From contig NZ_LMDG01000033.1 in NCBI RefSeq assembly GCF_001426265.1, positions 310,001 to 374,000 of the forward strand: a stretch of 64,000 bases of DNA, written 5' to 3'. Of this stretch, positions 62,084 to 64,000 are shown piece by piece. How positions within the stretch are numbered: the first letter of the stretch is position 1; each line of letters starts with the position of its first letter. Source of the stretch: Rhizobium sp. Root1220. Its GTDB lineage: Bacteria; Pseudomonadota; Alphaproteobacteria; Rhizobiales; Rhizobiaceae. The position numbers and the translations under genes were made by a program. A model generated the notes under the pieces. It worked only from the letters and a program-made list of their open reading frames with translations, ran no database searches and was not told the origin of the DNA.

Positions 62084-63175
62084 CTACTTCCGGTAGGTCC
62101 TGCCCGTTGCATCGAACAAATGCAGCTTCGAGCGGTCAGCCGAAAAGTGCATCTTCTGGCCCTTCTTGATGTCGAAGGTGCCCGGCAGCTTGACGATGAT
62201 CGGTTCTCCCTGAACCAGACCTTCGATGTAGAGCAACGTCACCTCGCCCAGCGCCTCGACGATCGAGACCTCGCCTTCGAAGAGATAGTCCTCGGTGCTG
62301 CCCGCAATACGCAGGTCTTCGGGGCGAACGCCGAAGCTGGCGGTCTTGCCCTTTTCAGAGGTTGGTGTCGGAATATCGAGTGTCACCGACTTGCCGCCGG
62401 TCAACGTCACCGTGGTCGCGCTGCCCGCGTCCGTGATGGTCGCAGGAATGACGTTCATGGCGGGCGACCCGATGAACTTCGCCACGAAAAGATTGGCCGG
62501 GCGCTCATAGAGTTCGAGCGGCGCACCCACCTGCTCGATGTTGCCCGCCGATAGAACCACGATGCGGTCCGCCAGCGTCATCGCCTCGACCTGGTCATGG
62601 GTGACGTAGATCATCGTCGTGTCGGCCATCTGTTCGTTCAGGCGGGCGATCTCGATGCGGGTCGCGACACGAAGCGCTGCATCGAGGTTCGACAACGGCT
62701 CGTCGAAGAGGAAGACCTTCGGGTTGCGGCAGATCGCGCGACCGATCGCAACGCGCTGGCGCTGCCCGCCGGAGAGTGCCTTCGGCAGGCGATCGAGGTA
62801 TTTGGTGAGCTGCAAGCTCTCGGCCGCCGCACGGACGCGCCGATCGATTTCCTGCTTCTTCTCTCCAGCGATCTTCATGCCGAAGGCCATGTTGTCGTAG
62901 ACCGTCATATGCGGATAGAGCGCATATGACTGGAATACCATGGCGATGCCGCGCTTCGACGGCGGCACATCGTTGACGAGCTGGCCATCGATATACATGT
63001 CGCCGCCGGTGATGTTCTCGAGGCCCGCGATCATGCGGAGGAGCGTGGACTTGCCGCAGCCGGAAGGACCAACGAAGACGACGAACTCGCCTTCCTTGAT
63101 TTCCAGATCGATCCCGTGGAGGACGTCCACGGCACCATAGGATTTGCGAATGTCCTTGAGCGTCAATCCAGTCAT
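62084..63175 (-). CDS. aglK: Alpha-glucoside ABC transporter ATPase
   Basis: MalK/UgpC-type ATPase of 363 residues. It has Walker A GPSGCGKSTLLRMIAG, signature LSGGQRQRVAIGRAICRNP, Walker B VFLFDEPLSNLD and a C-terminal TOBE/OB region (GVRPEDLRIAG). It follows an alpha-glucosidase gene by 22 bases; in S. meliloti the agl operon ends with aglA-aglK, followed by zwf-pgl-edd nearby. It powers trehalose, sucrose or maltose uptake in that system. Confidence 0.92.
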   Translation of the reverse strand: MTGLTLKDIRKSYGAVDVLHGIDLEIKEGEFVVFVGPSGCGKSTLLRMIAGLENITGGDMYIDGQLVNDVPPSKRGIAMVFQSYALYPHMTVYDNMAFGMKIAGEKKQEIDRRVRAAAESLQLTKYLDRLPKALSGGQRQRVAIGRAICRNPKVFLFDEPLSNLDAALRVATRIEIARLNEQMADTTMIYVTHDQVEAMTLADRIVVLSAGNIEQVGAPLELYERPANLFVAKFIGSPAMNVIPATITDAGSATTVTLTGGKSVTLDIPTPTSEKGKTASFGVRPEDLRIAGSTEDYLFEGEVSIVEALGEVTLLYIEGLVQGEPIIVKLPGTFDIKKGQKMHFSADRSKLHLFDATGRTYRK

Positions 63176-63197
63176 CTAGTTCCTCCTCCAGAATCCT

Positions 63198-64000
63198 TTA
63201 GGCAAGACGAGCGAAGTACGCCCCCCACGCCGGAATGTCTATTTTGTCACCGTAGTTATTGCTGACGAAGCCGTGACCCGTCAACGCTTGCCAATTGCCG
63301 GCCGGCAAAACGACAACGCTCTCTGTCGCACTCATGTTGAAAACGCAGAGAACCGTCTCGTTGCCGTACTCGCGAATGAAAATCACCGCGTCGTCCTGCG
63401 GTTCCATGAAGTCGATGTCGCCCTTGGCGAAGGCCGGATGCTGCTTACGGAAGGCGAGAAAGCGACGGTAGTGCTCCAGAACCGAATTCTCGTCGCCCTG
63501 CTGCACGCTGACAGCCCGCAGGATGTGCTCGACGGGGACCGGGAGCCACGGTTTGACGGTCGAGAAGCCACCCTGGGCAACCTGGCTGTCCCAGACCATC
63601 GGCGTCCGGCAGCCGTCGCGGCCCTTGAATTCGGGCCAGAACTGGATGCCGTAGGGATCCTGCAGGTCCTGGTAGGCGAGATCGGCTTCAGTGAGGCCGA
63701 GTTCCTCGCCCTGATAGAGGCAGACGGAACCGCGCAGCGTCATCAGCAACGCCGAGTATTGCTTTGCGAAGGCATCTCGATCGGCGACCAGCGAACCCCA
63801 GCGGCTGACATGGCGCATGACGTCATGGTTGGAAAAGGCCCAGCAGGCCCAGCCATCGGGTGCCGCGGCGGCGAAGTCTTCCATGACCTCCTCGACGCGC
63901 TCCGGCGACAGCGGGTCCGGTGCCAGGAACTCGAAGGCATAGCACATATGCATCTTGTCGTTGCCTGAGGTATATTCCCCGACGATCTCGAGGCCACGCT
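63198..64000 (-). CDS. aglA: Alpha-glucosidase (N-terminal part outside the window)
   Basis: Glycoside hydrolase family 13 enzyme; only the C-terminal 266 residues are in the window and the frame stays open at the last base. Visible are the SNHDVMRHVSRWG segment (GH13 region IV), LLMTLRGSVCLYQGEELGL and the C-terminal beta domain (VLCVFNMSATESVVVLP). Hydrolyses alpha-glucosides such as sucrose, maltose or trehalose in the cytoplasm. It is 22 bases upstream of aglK. Confidence 0.93.
   Translation of the reverse strand, partial: RGLEIVGEYTSGNDKMHMCYAFEFLAPDPLSPERVEEVMEDFAAAAPDGWACWAFSNHDVMRHVSRWGSLVADRDAFAKQYSALLMTLRGSVCLYQGEELGLTEADLAYQDLQDPYGIQFWPEFKGRDGCRTPMVWDSQVAQGGFSTVKPWLPVPVEHILRAVSVQQGDENSVLEHYRRFLAFRKQHPAFAKGDIDFMEPQDDAVIFIREYGNETVLCVFNMSATESVVVLPAGNWQALTGHGFVSNNYGDKIDIPAWGAYFARLA

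Overview
The window reads as chromosomal DNA from an alphaproteobacterium of the Rhizobiaceae, most like Ensifer/Sinorhizobium or a close Rhizobium. The evidence is the high GC content, a RirA-type iron regulator, an AcsA2-type acetoacetyl-CoA synthetase with a phasin, a PdhS-like histidine kinase, a tRNA-His without the usual G-1:C73 pair, and an alpha-glucoside (agl) operon end beside zwf-pgl-edd, an arrangement I recall from S. meliloti. This is from memory and was not searched. I see no prophage, insertion sequence, CRISPR array or rRNA operon. The first gene (MFS exporter) and the last gene (alpha-glucosidase) run off the window ends.

Layout. 1-4.1 kb: MFS exporter, VOC protein, and rlmE with a Ppx/GppA phosphatase that has a very basic N-terminal tail; then tRNA-Gln(CTG). 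4.6-6.8 kb: a BTAD/TPR regulator with a tiny partner gene. 6.9-10.6 kb: a secreted TPR protein/ECF sigma/anti-sigma operon, divergent from a type III polyketide synthase and a membrane methyltransferase. 10.7-13.8 kb: DadA-like oxidase, YeeE/YedE sulfur transporter, gluconokinase. 13.9-19.2 kb: dpp-type peptide ABC operon. 19.5-23 kb: rirA, mmsA and a divergent monooxygenase-LysR pair. 23-28.9 kb: mostly small, membrane, secreted and unknown genes, including an overlapping four-gene operon (membrane methyltransferase, E2-like acyltransferase, SDR with a SEC-C tail, 35-residue ORF) and an L,D-transpeptidase. 29.2-39.5 kb: SDR, tRNA-His, phasin, large PAS histidine kinase, RibD-like reductase, acetoacetyl-CoA synthetase, AsmA. 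39.5-43.6 kb: potFGHI putrescine importer. 43.7-46.9 kb: ScfR/RamB-like regulator divergent from isocitrate lyase. 46.9-53 kb: LysR regulator and two chemoreceptors. 53.2-57.3 kb: HI0933 flavoprotein, PuuA-like and PuuB-like enzymes. 57.4-61.5 kb: zwf-pgl-edd. 61.6-64 kb: PilZ-like protein, aglK and aglA.

How the genes work together. Central carbon genes dominate: zwf, pgl, edd and gntK feed the Entner-Doudoroff route, aglA/aglK bring in alpha-glucosides, aceA runs the glyoxylate shunt, mmsA handles valine and myo-inositol breakdown products, and acsA2 plus the phasin belong to polyhydroxybutyrate use. Polyamine uptake (PotFGHI) and gamma-glutamyl-putrescine breakdown (PuuA/PuuB) are both present but about 11 kb apart. 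Iron control is represented by rirA, which has an Irr-box-like palindrome upstream.

The least explained loci are the overlapping operon at 24.9-27.2 kb, the type III PKS next to an ECF sigma system, and the BTAD/TPR regulator with its tiny partner. Several small genes (53, 47, 43 and 35 residues) were read directly from the sequence. Most start sites were chosen from Shine-Dalgarno-like spacing and family length.
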